DNA of 64,000 nucleotides. Source: Cryoendolithus antarcticus (lineage: Eukaryota; Ascomycota; Dothideomycetes; Cladosporiales; Cladosporiaceae). Shown here piece by piece: positions 42,225 through 50,934 of the stretch. A program made the translations under genes and the position numbers. The DNA is taken from contig NAJO01000024.1 in assembly GCA_002077065.1 (NCBI GenBank), positions 62,001-126,000 of the forward strand. Reading direction: 5' to 3'. Every line of letters starts with the position of its first letter. Position 1 is the first letter of the stretch. The notes beneath the pieces are model-generated. The model searched no databases, was not told where the DNA came from, and saw only the letters and a program-made list of their open reading frames with translations.

Positions 42225-43808
42225 ATGTCGGAGTACGACTCCGTCTCCGTGGTCACTGCACTGGTGCAGCGTCAGCAGCCAGCCGACGTAGCGCACCCCA
42301 CACATAGCCTACTCCACCAGCCATTGCTGCCGCTCAGCAGCGATCATGCAGCCCAGGGACTTGGAGGCTGTCGACAGGCGAAGGCCAGGCGTCGATCATT
42401 GCAGACTCAGAAGTGGCCAGCCAGAGAAGACTCAGCAACATTGATCTCTACGACTGGTAGTTCAGTGACGAGAGGTCGCAGAGTCCACTTCGAAGATGAC
42501 GAATCAGTCGTTGAATTGCCGCGCCAGATCGATGTTACTAGAATACAAGACATGCAGATGCTCGGGCGTTTCCTGCAGATCTACCTTCCATCTGCCAGGG
42601 ATGGCTCCATTGACCACCTAACTTACACTCACTACCTCTCTGATCTGGTAGACAGTACGCCACTACTGAAGATATCCTGTCACGCGCTCTGCTTCGCATT
42701 TCTGGGGACTATATATAATGACGAAAGGCTGAAGTTGCGTGCCCTGAGATCTTATGCATGGGCTATATGGTTCATGCGGACATGTGTGTTCCCTGACACC
42801 ACATCAAAGAGCCTACAAAAGGACGCAATTCTGTCATCTTTGATCCTGCTGGCGCACTGTGAAGTACATGAGTGCATTGCAGTACCTGGACAGATCAGCT
42901 CTGGTGATGCTTTCCTCGCTCATCTCAACGGTGCTCAAGCCTTCTTCGAAATCAACCGAGACGAGATCTTACAATCGGCATTTGGCAGAGCTCTGTGCGC
43001 ATCCTTACGATCCAATGCGTACCTCGTCGGGCTAATCCAGCGGAAACCCGTACGGTACAACTTTGGTGCAGCGGCGTCAATCAGTACACGTCCGCAGGAT
43101 CAGGCGTGGCTGGAGCTCAACACCGTTAGTCTTGAGATCCCTGGATTTCTGCGATTTCGAGATCAACTGTTGGATAAGTCAGCACATATTCCTTCTTCGG
43201 CGCAGCTGAAGCGGCTTGTACGACGCCTTATTGATGCGCGAGATCGCCTCATAAACGTATTCGCCAAGCATTACGGTGCGGAACGAGGAATACGTACTGG
43301 CCACATCGCTGAAGCCACGACATTCGCACGCTTGTGGGACGATCGAAGTACTGCATTTGACCGCATCTACATATTCGAGTCCTACCAGCCCTGGACGCAC
43401 TACGTGGGATACTGGAGCACGCTGTGGGAGATGGATGTGATGCTACTGGAGATCAGCGACGTTACCGTAGAGTCTCTTTTTCCAGACCTCACCTTGACTG
43501 AGGTTTTGAGGCATGATGCACTCCTGAAGGAGGCACACTTGTGCGCCACCAACGTGTGTAGAGCCTTCCCCGCAAGCTGCGAGCCGGATCACATCGTATT
43601 CTCGCCGCTGCGCTCACTGGGAGGAAATAGAATGCGCGACTTCTTCAAGAAGTACAGCTACCTTGAAGAACTGCGCTGGGTTGACGACTTGAGCTCGATA
43701 GTCGCTTCGGCAAGTACCTCTTGGGATCTGCAGTGCAAGTTCGGACATCTTAGCGAACCGCCTGTGGCTCGGATATCTGGATCGCTTGAAGCGTGGGAGC
43801 GCGGTTGA
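42225..43808 (+). CDS. Fungal transcription-factor-domain protein without zinc cluster
   Basis: Single-exon protein of 527 aa. From about residue 110 it resembles the C-terminal regulatory domain of Zn2Cys6 factors of the fungal_trans_2 type: MLGRFLQIYLPSARD, ISCHALCFAFLGTIYNDERL, YAWAIWFMRTCVF, LLAHCEVHECI, DAFLAHLNGAQAFFEI, and a late YVGYWSTLWEMDVMLLEI. The first 100 residues contain no CX2CX6C cluster, only a basic GRRVHFEDDE stretch. I searched the 600 bp upstream by eye for a missed zinc-cluster exon and found none. It may be a co-regulator, a factor that lost its DNA-binding part, or have a distant 5' exon. No target is evident. Confidence 0.72.
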   Translation: MSEYDSVSVVTALVQRQQPADVAHPTHSLLHQPLLPLSSDHAAQGLGGCRQAKARRRSLQTQKWPAREDSATLISTTGSSVTRGRRVHFEDDESVVELPRQIDVTRIQDMQMLGRFLQIYLPSARDGSIDHLTYTHYLSDLVDSTPLLKISCHALCFAFLGTIYNDERLKLRALRSYAWAIWFMRTCVFPDTTSKSLQKDAILSSLILLAHCEVHECIAVPGQISSGDAFLAHLNGAQAFFEINRDEILQSAFGRALCASLRSNAYLVGLIQRKPVRYNFGAAASISTRPQDQAWLELNTVSLEIPGFLRFRDQLLDKSAHIPSSAQLKRLVRRLIDARDRLINVFAKHYGAERGIRTGHIAEATTFARLWDDRSTAFDRIYIFESYQPWTHYVGYWSTLWEMDVMLLEISDVTVESLFPDLTLTEVLRHDALLKEAHLCATNVCRAFPASCEPDHIVFSPLRSLGGNRMRDFFKKYSYLEELRWVDDLSSIVASASTSWDLQCKFGHLSEPPVARISGSLEAWERG

Positions 43809-44698
43809 CCGCCCAGAAAGCTCCAGCTGCAATGGAGGTTGGCGTAGAGTATTCAAGCAGTCTGATTGGCGGGTTCCAATGCTCACTGTACGCATCGCAT
43901 CGAAATTGGCACTGTATGCCGCGAAGCAGTCCTGATCTTTCGTGCAGTAGCAAAACACCATCCAGTCGCCATTGTGGCATCATGCACGCGTACTGAACCA
44001 GCCAACCTGGAAGAGCCTCGACCGCAGTCGAATCGTCTCTAGACAGCCCCTCTGTATCATACATGCACCAATGTGTGCAAAGTAGCGCTGTAGTCACGGT
44101 CGCAGTCACAGAGAGGAGCAATGGCACCATTCAACTGGCCTCTCCGGGGTCTCTCACCATGCATCTCCGTCTACGCAGTCACGAGTATAATACAATACCC
44201 AACTCGGGTGAGCCTTTGAGAGCGACACTTAGTGTCAATGCGTGAAGAGTAGATTCCGAGCGGGTCTCTCGTAGGAGGCATCGGAGTAATAAGTCGACCA
44301 CGCAGCTCCAGTGATACGCGCTTGAAGGAGGTGCACTGAAACGTCAAGAAGAGCAGTGGGTGTGGTTGCACGTCAGACACATACGACGCAGTGCTCTCGA
44401 AGGAAGCGCTGAACTACCACAAGAAACGCAGCTGAGATATTACTTGCACAGGAAAGTCATTGAGAAGCACCGAGAATAGTATGCAAGCAAGTATACTAAG
44501 CTACCTTTCGCCATCCGTCCGTCAAGTCGGTCAGCTACTGAAGCAGCCTTTCACGAGCTGTGGTGTCATCGTATCGTCGTGTCGTCGTCAATCACAAAGT
44601 CCGCCATTATCATCACGTGTCGTCACAATCCAAAGCCTCCCCTCTCACTCAGCCACCCTCTTTCACGCCCAGCACCTTCTCCCCTCACCTTCCGCACC
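43809..44698. other. Convergent gap
   Basis: This 890 bp lies between the transcription-factor-domain gene and the acidic nuclear protein gene. No supported feature. Confidence 0.4.
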
Positions 44699-45423
44699 TC
44701 ACTCGCATTCCAGCATCTCCCCATCCTCGCTGCCCTCCCCATGCTCACGCACAGGCTTCACATCCTCCTCGAGCTCCTCCTCAGGCTCCTCCTCAACAGC
44801 CTCCCCAGGCTCCTCAGCCTTGACCGCCTTGCCCTTAGACTTCGGCTTCACCACAATCAGCTCCCCCTCGCTCTCCTCCATCTTCGCGTGCTCGGCAGCC
44901 TCTTGCGCCTTGGCCGTGAGTTTCTTGCCGCGCTTGGGGCGGCTGCTCTCAGCAGCGGCAGGGGTGGTCTTGACTTTCTTGGTCGCGGGGGTAGCCTCGT
45001 CGTCGTCGGAGCCTTCGGCGTCGACATTGGTAGCGGAGACCTTCTTGCCACGCTTCTTGGTGGAGGTTGGGGTCTTCTTGGGGGTGGAGATCGCTGTCGA
45101 AAGAGTCAGGAAATCTAGGAGTTTATTCGAAGAGGGAAAGAGCGAGGACGTACAATCGCCGTCGGGAGAGAGAGTCGCGAGCTTCTTCTTGATCGTGGCC
45201 CAGGTGTTGCTCGCAGTCTTCTGAGTATTGAAACCGGCCGCCTAAGAGGAGGTTAGCAAACAAACTTGTTTTCTTGGCGCGGCGTTTCGTTTACCTTTTG
45301 CAACTTCTCGATGTCGACCTCCGGCGGGCCCGACTTAAGGCACGACCACGCCACCTTAAGAACCTTCTCCTCTTTGTCGGTGAAGAGCGGCTTGGCGGCG
45401 GCGGGAGTCTCGGCGTCGGACAT
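44699..45423 (-). CDS. Small acidic/basic nuclear protein, SANT-like N-terminus
   Basis: Three exons: 45295-45423, 45154-45241 and 44699-45093, giving 203 aa. The N-terminus LFTDKEEKVLKVAWSCLKSG, EVDIEKLQKAAGF and ASNTWATIKKKL is a compact three-helix segment reminiscent of Myb/SANT-like domains and recurrent in fungal hypothetical proteins. The middle is Lys/Ser/Thr-rich with nuclear-signal-like KKRGKK and RPKRGKK. The C-terminus is Glu-rich. Both introns are ordinary (GTAAAC...TTAG and GTACGT...ACAG) and preserve frame. Chromatin association is a guess from composition. No specific function is known to me. Confidence 0.75.
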
Positions 45424-46534
45424 GTTGCTAGATTGTGTTAGATAGTGCGCATAAGTGAAGCAAACGTCTGCCGGCGGCGCCGAGCCTTTGACGGCGGCGT
45501 AGGCTCGGCGGCGGCGAGGTGCGGCGACTTACTAGCTTGTTTGTAGTAGGTAGTAGTAGTGTTGAAGGTGTGTGAAGGTGGCCTAGGGGAGCAGAGGGCG
45601 TTGGCGGGAGTTGGTGGCTGGATGTAGGAGGATGAGTGGGGGAGGGAGAGGAGGGAAAGCAAAAACTATCAAATAGTCGAGCGAGGAGCAGGCACGGATT
45701 TGGGAGCCCGTGGGGTGACGTGGCAATTCACATGCCCGGTCGCTCTTGCCATGTGATGCTCGTGACGGCGGGGTGAAGAGCAGCGGCATGTGACATCGAG
45801 GACGATGAGGGCGGGGTGAGCGGTGACAATGCCTCTTCACTTGGCTCCTCTTCATTTCGGCCTGGACATCGACCGCAGAGGAAGTACCGCCGCTCGTCTA
45901 GGATCTCAAGGGGTGTGACCAGCAGCCTGCGCAGCTGTCGCGGGCACCACAACTGTGAAAGAAGCCGCGCAGGGCAGCCAGACTAAAGCGCTTCTCTCAA
46001 CAACGATGACCAGCCGACTCTGCATTTATCGTGCGCACCACAATTGTGCTGGCACCGCGAGGAGTCTCGCCGAGAGACATCGGCCTAAGTCGAGAGAGGG
46101 GTGCCACGGATCCGAAACTGCCTCTCAACACCGGCAGTCAGGAGCCTGCGCATATTTCGCGCACGTCGAGACAGTACAATTTCCAGCAGGCGGCTCATGG
46201 AAATATACAGGCTGATGGCCACAGCCTCTCCTACAACCAAAGCCAATTCTCGATATGAACGACCATTGCCTTCCGCATCTAACGGACGCAACACGCGCTT
46301 GAGATCTCCAATGGACGTAACATGTAGAGAAACGATGGCCCTTAAAACAGGCGCGCCGCAGCATCGAGACCATCTCAAAAACGCAGACAAGTAGCATTCG
46401 CATCCACCGTGTGCACCACAACGGTGTTTGCTGCGAATTGACCCATGGAGAGACGCAAGTTGGTCTGGGGAGTCTTCCTCGTAAGCGAAGAGTACTCAGA
46501 GTTGGAGACGGGTCATAAACATGGCATACATCAT
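45424..46534. other. Intergenic region holding tandem array 1
   Basis: This 1.1 kb holds the promoter of the SANT-like gene (left), then a degenerate tandem array at 45904-46426, then the KAE1 3' flank. No coding feature is supported. Confidence 0.5.
45904..46426 (+). repeat. Degenerate tandem array 1, about 125-bp period
   Basis: Five copies of a 54-60 bp core start at 45904, 45995, 46123, 46248 and 46373, that is, steps of 91, 128, 125 and 125 bp. Cores begin TCTC(A/G)A and most contain a TGCGCA or GCAT run, then TCG(C/T)G and, in three copies, GCACCACAA followed by a few bases and GTG. By hand count, copies 1 and 2, and copies 2 and 5, agree at 38 of 54 positions without gaps; copy 4 is weaker (31 of 54 against copy 2). 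Copy 2 carries the palindrome CACAATTGTG (46039-46048). The array lies wholly between genes. Confidence 0.75.
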
Positions 46535-47665
46535 TCAGTCTCTCCAGTCAATCAGCACCTCGTCAGTCCTGAATCGCTGCGTCGTCCCACTGTCCTCTAG
46601 CGAAGTCTTAAAGCCCTTGCCCCAAGCGAGCAACCCAGCATGAGCGATCATAATGCCGTTGTCGATGCAGAATCGCTCATCGGTAGCGTACACACTGCCA
46701 CCTCTCTCCCTTGCCATGAGACCCATCATATCTTGCAGTCTCTCGTTGCAGCCAACGCCACCTACGATAAGTACCTGTGAAGCTCCAACGTGTGCCATCG
46801 CCCGCTCGGTAATCTCGACAAGCATAGCGAAGACAGTCTCCTGTAGCGTGAAGCATATATCGGCTGACGTAATAGTAGCTCCAGTATCCGGATCCACCCA
46901 AGGCTCTGCCGGCTCAGGCGTACCAGGCTGCGGCAACTTCCTTCCCATTTCCTCTACCCTCGCCAAGATACCTGAGAAACTGACATCCATCCCCTTCACA
47001 GCATACGGCAGCTCCAGTAGACACTTCCCGTTCTTCGCAAGCTGCTCGATGTTGTACCCAGGTGCCGGATCATTGCTGATATTCAACACTCTCGCGAATC
47101 GGTCCAAGCAGTTTCCCACAGCGATATCCAGCGCCTCGCCAAATATCCTGTACCGTTGTGCCGAGTATGCGATGACCTGTGTATTGCCACCAGAGACATA
47201 CAGCACGACAGGATTGTCTGCGCCAGTAATAGCCCGGCCCATCTCAATGTGTCCAACGCAATGATTCACTCCGATCAGTGGTAGATCCCAAAGCTGCGCG
47301 ATCGTCCTCGCCGCGATCGCTACAGCATTGAGCGGTGCTCCCATTCCTGGGCCCTTAGTGAAGCAGACGCAATCTATGTCCTCTATCCGCACGTTCGCCT
47401 GTTTCATCGCCTGCTTGACGAGTCGGACGACCCATCTTCGGTGGTGGGCTGCGGTATCTTTCGGGAGGAAACCGGTGCCAGGAGGCGAGACGAAGGTATG
47501 GCGTATGTTGGAGAGAATGTGGACGGGAGGGGAGGTGGGCTTGGTATGGGCGGAAGAGGAAGAGTGGACGCTGTCGTGGGGGGAGGGTGGGGTGGAGGCG
47601 GGGTGGAGGATTATACCGACGCCGAGTTTGTTGGCGGAACCCTCGAGACCGATGGCTATGGGCAT
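46535..47665 (-). CDS. KAE1: KEOPS subunit Kae1, tRNA threonylcarbamoyladenosine synthase
   Basis: Single-exon protein of 376 aa with the ASKHA-type fold: [16 protein letters not shown] at the N-terminus, KGPGMGAPL, the metal-binding [11 protein letters not shown] (His-x3-His), [13 protein letters not shown], and [14 protein letters not shown] at the C-terminus. Kae1 with Bud32, Cgi121 and Pcc1 transfers the threonylcarbamoyl group to A37 of ANN-decoding tRNAs in the cytosol and nucleus. There is no mitochondrial presequence, which argues against Qri7. A Ser/Pro-rich insert (residues about 25-47) follows the first strands. It is divergent from NOP2. Confidence 0.94.
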   Translation of the reverse strand: MPIAIGLEGSANKLGVGIILHPASTPPSPHDSVHSSSSAHTKPTSPPVHILSNIRHTFVSPPGTGFLPKDTAAHHRRWVVRLVKQAMKQANVRIEDIDCVCFTKGPGMGAPLNAVAIAARTIAQLWDLPLIGVNHCVGHIEMGRAITGADNPVVLYVSGGNTQVIAYSAQRYRIFGEALDIAVGNCLDRFARVLNISNDPAPGYNIEQLAKNGKCLLELPYAVKGMDVSFSGILARVEEMGRKLPQPGTPEPAEPWVDPDTGATITSADICFTLQETVFAMLVEITERAMAHVGASQVLIVGGVGCNERLQDMMGLMARERGGSVYATDERFCIDNGIMIAHAGLLAWGKGFKTSLEDSGTTQRFRTDEVLIDWRD

Positions 47666-47878
47666 CTTGGCGCGGAAAGTGAGGGTATATGAGCTATTCA
47701 GTGAGCGTGGCAGTAACGATCTCGCTGCCAGTCATCTGTACGTGAAGTGAAGTGTGAGCGTGCGGAAGCTTTCCGCCAGATTTTTTGGAAAGTTACAGAC
47801 CGAGGAATATTTGGAGGGTTTTCCATGCCTGTCTGATCGATATAGTCGGGTACCTCAAAGACTCAGATCATCCTCAGC
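47666..47878. promoter_or_regulatory. Shared divergent promoter KAE1 / NOP2
   Basis: This 213 bp separates the two start codons. It contains the short inverted repeat GCGGAA-GCT-TTCCGC (47762-47776) followed by an AT-rich TTTTTTGGAAAG patch. Both genes act in RNA maturation, so co-regulation is plausible but not shown. Confidence 0.55.
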
Positions 47879-50047
47879 ATGGCCAAGGCAACTCTTTCAC
47901 GTCGCATGACCAAGCAAGGCCCTCCACCTACACCCTCGGATGGCCTCGCAAAGAAGCGCAAGAACCCAGCTTCTACCAATGGAGCCGTGAAGAAACAGCG
48001 CACTGATACCGCTGCACCACGGCCAAACGGCAAGGCGAACGGAAGTGGACCCAAGAATGCTGCGAACTCAGCTGGGAAGCGTAGCACAAAAGGCGACTTT
48101 ACAGCATACACGAAGACCGTCCCAGCTGCCAAGCCGAAGAAGCTGTCTGTACCTCTGGAGCCCGAGGGAGATGATGAGGAAGATCTAGGCAGTGGTCTTG
48201 ATGACGCGCTGGACAGCGACGATGATGCTCTGGACGGCGCAGACGACAGCGATGCTGATGACTTTGCGAATGCATTGTCTGCATCTGAGGATGAGGATGT
48301 AGTGGCTTCGGACGATGATTTGCAGAAAGGCGTATGGTCGGACGATGATTCGGACGCGGAGGAGGTCCTCAATGCGGCGAACATTGCTGGCTTATCAGGC
48401 CAGCTTGATCGCGAGCGCGCAGAAGAGGAGGCCGAGAACGAGGCTGAAGTGGCAGAAGGCGCATTACAGACGAACATTGCTGCAGATCTGGACCTGTCAG
48501 ATGAGGATGAAGATGGCCGGCCGAAGATGAACTTGCTCGCACCGGACTTGCAACTGCTGCGGACTCGCATCACGGAGACAGTGCGAGTGCTCACAAGCTT
48601 CAAGGAGCTGCACGACCCTACGAGATCACGAGCAGAGTACACGCAGGCACTGCTCAAAGATATCTGCGCATACTACGGCTACTCTCCCTTCCTAGCAGAG
48701 AAGCTGTTCAGCTTGTTTCCTCCCCAAGAAGCTCTTGCCTTCTTCGACGCCAACGAAACACCCCGCCCCATTGTTCTTCGAACGAATACCCTTCGCACAT
48801 CTCGACGAGAGTTGGCACACTCCCTCATCAATCGTGGTGTCACACTCGAGCCCGTGGGCAAGTGGTCCAAGATTGGTCTTCAGGTCTTCGAGTCTCAGGT
48901 CCCTCTCGGCGCCACGCCGGAATACCTCGCAGGTCATTACATCCTGCAAGCCGCCAGCTCTTTTCTTCCAGTCATGGCACTCGCCCCGCAAGAACACGAG
49001 CGCGTGCTGGACATGACCGCCGCACCTGGAGGAAAGTCCACTCATCTTGCAGCACTTGTGCGCAACACTGGCGTGATCTTCGCGAACGATAGTAATAAAG
49101 ACCGTTCCAAAGGTCTCATCGGCAATATCCACCGTCTTGGCGTCAAGAACACAATCGTCTGCAATTATTCAGCTCTCGAATTTCCAAAGGTCATGGGCGG
49201 GTTTGATCGCGTGTTACTAGACGCGCCTTGCTCAGGCACAGGTGTCATTGCAAAGGACGCCAGCGTCAAGACCAACAAGACCGAGTCTGACTTCCTCCGT
49301 CTCCCACATCTGCAGAAGCAGCTATTGCTCGCGGCCATAGACTCTGTGGATCACGCGAGCAAGACGGGAGGCTACATCGTCTACTCCACCTGCTCCGTTA
49401 CCGTCGAAGAGAACGAGCAAGTCGTGCAATACGCTCTTAACCGACGACCAAACGTCAAGTTAGTCGAGACCGGCCTCATCTTCGGCAAAGAAGGCTTCAC
49501 GCGCTACAGCACGAAGCGCTTCCACCCGAACATGAAGTACACCCGTCGCTACTACCCGCACGCCTACAACGTCGACGGCTTTTTCGTCGCTAAGCTGCGC
49601 AAGACTGGACCCACACCTCCTACGGCCGTCCGGGCGCAAGGTAGCAATGTGGCTGTGGCTAGTGCGCAGGATATGGACGACGAGGCTGGACCGGGTGATT
49701 TCGGGGAGGTGGAGGACGATGAGGAGGACAAGGTCGAGGATGTGTTTGGGGGCTTTGATGATGAGGAGGATGCTGTGTTGATTGAGAGGGCGTTGAAGAA
49801 GCAGGTCAGAAGGAAGGGGCTGGATTTTAGGAGTACGGAGAGCAGGGCTGTAGCGAGCTTGACGGGGAAGGCGGTGCAGGTGAAGAGTGGGGAGAATGTG
49901 GAGCAGGAGAAAGCGGCGGAAGTTGAAGCGAAGGTGGAGGAGCCTACGGAGAAGAGCAAGCCGGTGAATGGCGAGGGGAAGAAGGCAACGACGAAGGTGC
50001 GGTCCAAGGCAAACGGCGCTGGTAAAAGCAAACCAAAGCCGAGGTAG
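47879..50047 (+). CDS. NOP2: 25S rRNA cytosine-C5 methyltransferase Nop2
   Basis: Single-exon protein of 722 aa. A basic N-terminus and a long acidic region (about 90-200) precede the RsmB/Nop2-type Rossmann methyltransferase: NTLRTSRRELAHSLINRGV, then the SAM loop MTAAPGGKSTHLA (about residue 379), DAPCSGTGV with one conserved Cys (about 446) and VYSTCSVTVEENE with the catalytic Cys (about 502). GFFVAKLRK closes the domain. The acidic then Lys/Ala-rich tail is family-typical. Nop2 methylates one cytosine of 25S rRNA in the nucleolus and is essential for 60S assembly. Confidence 0.95.
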   Translation: MAKATLSRRMTKQGPPPTPSDGLAKKRKNPASTNGAVKKQRTDTAAPRPNGKANGSGPKNAANSAGKRSTKGDFTAYTKTVPAAKPKKLSVPLEPEGDDEEDLGSGLDDALDSDDDALDGADDSDADDFANALSASEDEDVVASDDDLQKGVWSDDDSDAEEVLNAANIAGLSGQLDRERAEEEAENEAEVAEGALQTNIAADLDLSDEDEDGRPKMNLLAPDLQLLRTRITETVRVLTSFKELHDPTRSRAEYTQALLKDICAYYGYSPFLAEKLFSLFPPQEALAFFDANETPRPIVLRTNTLRTSRRELAHSLINRGVTLEPVGKWSKIGLQVFESQVPLGATPEYLAGHYILQAASSFLPVMALAPQEHERVLDMTAAPGGKSTHLAALVRNTGVIFANDSNKDRSKGLIGNIHRLGVKNTIVCNYSALEFPKVMGGFDRVLLDAPCSGTGVIAKDASVKTNKTESDFLRLPHLQKQLLLAAIDSVDHASKTGGYIVYSTCSVTVEENEQVVQYALNRRPNVKLVETGLIFGKEGFTRYSTKRFHPNMKYTRRYYPHAYNVDGFFVAKLRKTGPTPPTAVRAQGSNVAVASAQDMDDEAGPGDFGEVEDDEEDKVEDVFGGFDDEEDAVLIERALKKQVRRKGLDFRSTESRAVASLTGKAVQVKSGENVEQEKAAEVEAKVEEPTEKSKPVNGEGKKATTKVRSKANGAGKSKPKPR

Positions 50048-50242
50048 CACGATACGTTCATGTACTGTATGTGAGAAAGCAGAGTACAGTGTCCCGTGTC
50101 CAGTGAAATCTCATGGTGTCGAACGAGTGACGAACAAGTGTCGGTGACAATGATCGGCCGTATCGCCAAATGTGGCCCAAATACTGACCTCTTCGCCGTC
50201 CCTGGAGCTTGTGTATCCAGTTGCGTTGGCTGTTCCATCGTT

Positions 50243-50277
50243 ATTCCATTCACCGATTCCATTCACCGTTCCATTCG
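50243..50277 (+). repeat. 13-bp direct repeat
   Basis: ATTCCATTCACCG occurs twice head-to-tail (50243-50255 and 50256-50268), followed by a partial third copy TTCCATTCG to 50277. It abuts the first unit of tandem array 2. Confidence 0.85.
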
Positions 50278-50816
50278 TGTATGCCCACTAGCGCCCGCTT
50301 GCTGCTGGCCAATCTTTTCGCTTTTACCGTTGAAGTACACATCGGGCTGGATGTGGATGAGAGCTGCATTCACTGTGTCCTCGGGAAATGTACGCCCACT
50401 AGCGCTTCTTCAATTCAGACCACTCACCTGCAAGGCTCAGCTCGATGAACGTGCTCGGCCAGTCGCTACGATTCCATTGACTGTCGTCAGTATTGTACGC
50501 TCAGTAGCGTCTGCGGATCTGTAGCCACTCATGTCATCTGCCACAGGCGCGCTTGCAAGACTGCTGTCATCGCGGCTGTCTCGCCTACCAGCGCGTGTAG
50601 AGCAACCCTGTGGCGGCTAAGTGATGTACGCTCACTAGCCTACGTCGACCGATAGCCACTCACCTCTCATGTGGAGCGGCAGAGCTCCCTGCGCAAATCT
50701 GCAGCAAGGTTGCACAGCATTGCTGTACGCCCATTAGCTCCCGTGTGGTCGTGACCAGGCAGATACAGTGTTCTTTACGCCGCATCCACTTCTGCGATGT
50801 CGTCCACCCGCTAGCG
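50278..50816 (+). repeat. Degenerate tandem array 2, about 100-130 bp period
   Basis: A 16-bp core TGTACGCYCACTAGCG recurs at 50278 (TGTATG variant), 50389, 50494, 50625 and 50724, with a decayed sixth at 50801. Steps are 111, 105, 131, 99 and 77 bp. In units 2, 3 and 4 a second motif CCACTCA lies exactly 31 bp after the core start (50420, 50525, 50656); units 1 and 5 keep only CCAA or CCAGG there. The fixed inner spacing shows these are copies of one unit rather than chance motifs. The array sits in the NOP2-CWC2 intergenic region. Confidence 0.78.
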
Positions 50817-50934
50817 GCCGAGTACGTCAGCCAATCAACGTTTTGACACGTGAAGTCGGACTTTCTTGACATCAACTTGACTGTTTCAACATCCGCAGTC
50901 TATCTCATCGTCACTACAGCACATCAACGCAGTC

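Larger units (their letters stand above)
50048..50934. other. Intergenic region holding tandem array 2 and the CWC2 promoter
   Basis: This 887 bp is NOP2 3' flank, then repeats at 50243-50816, then about 120 bp of CWC2 promoter with a CCAAT sequence (about 50830). No coding feature is supported. Confidence 0.5.

Noticed and set aside
45904..46426. Array 1 as a CRISPR-like array
   Set aside because: Units are diverged, not identical, with no repeat-spacer pattern; the genome is eukaryotic.
47863..48657. 264-codon Ser-rich minus-strand frame opposite NOP2
   Set aside because: The Ser richness is the antisense reading of Asp/Glu codons in the NOP2 acidic region.
50278..50816. Array 2 as a snoRNA cluster
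   Set aside because: Unit length is suggestive near NOP2, but consistent C/D or H/ACA boxes were not found in the units.
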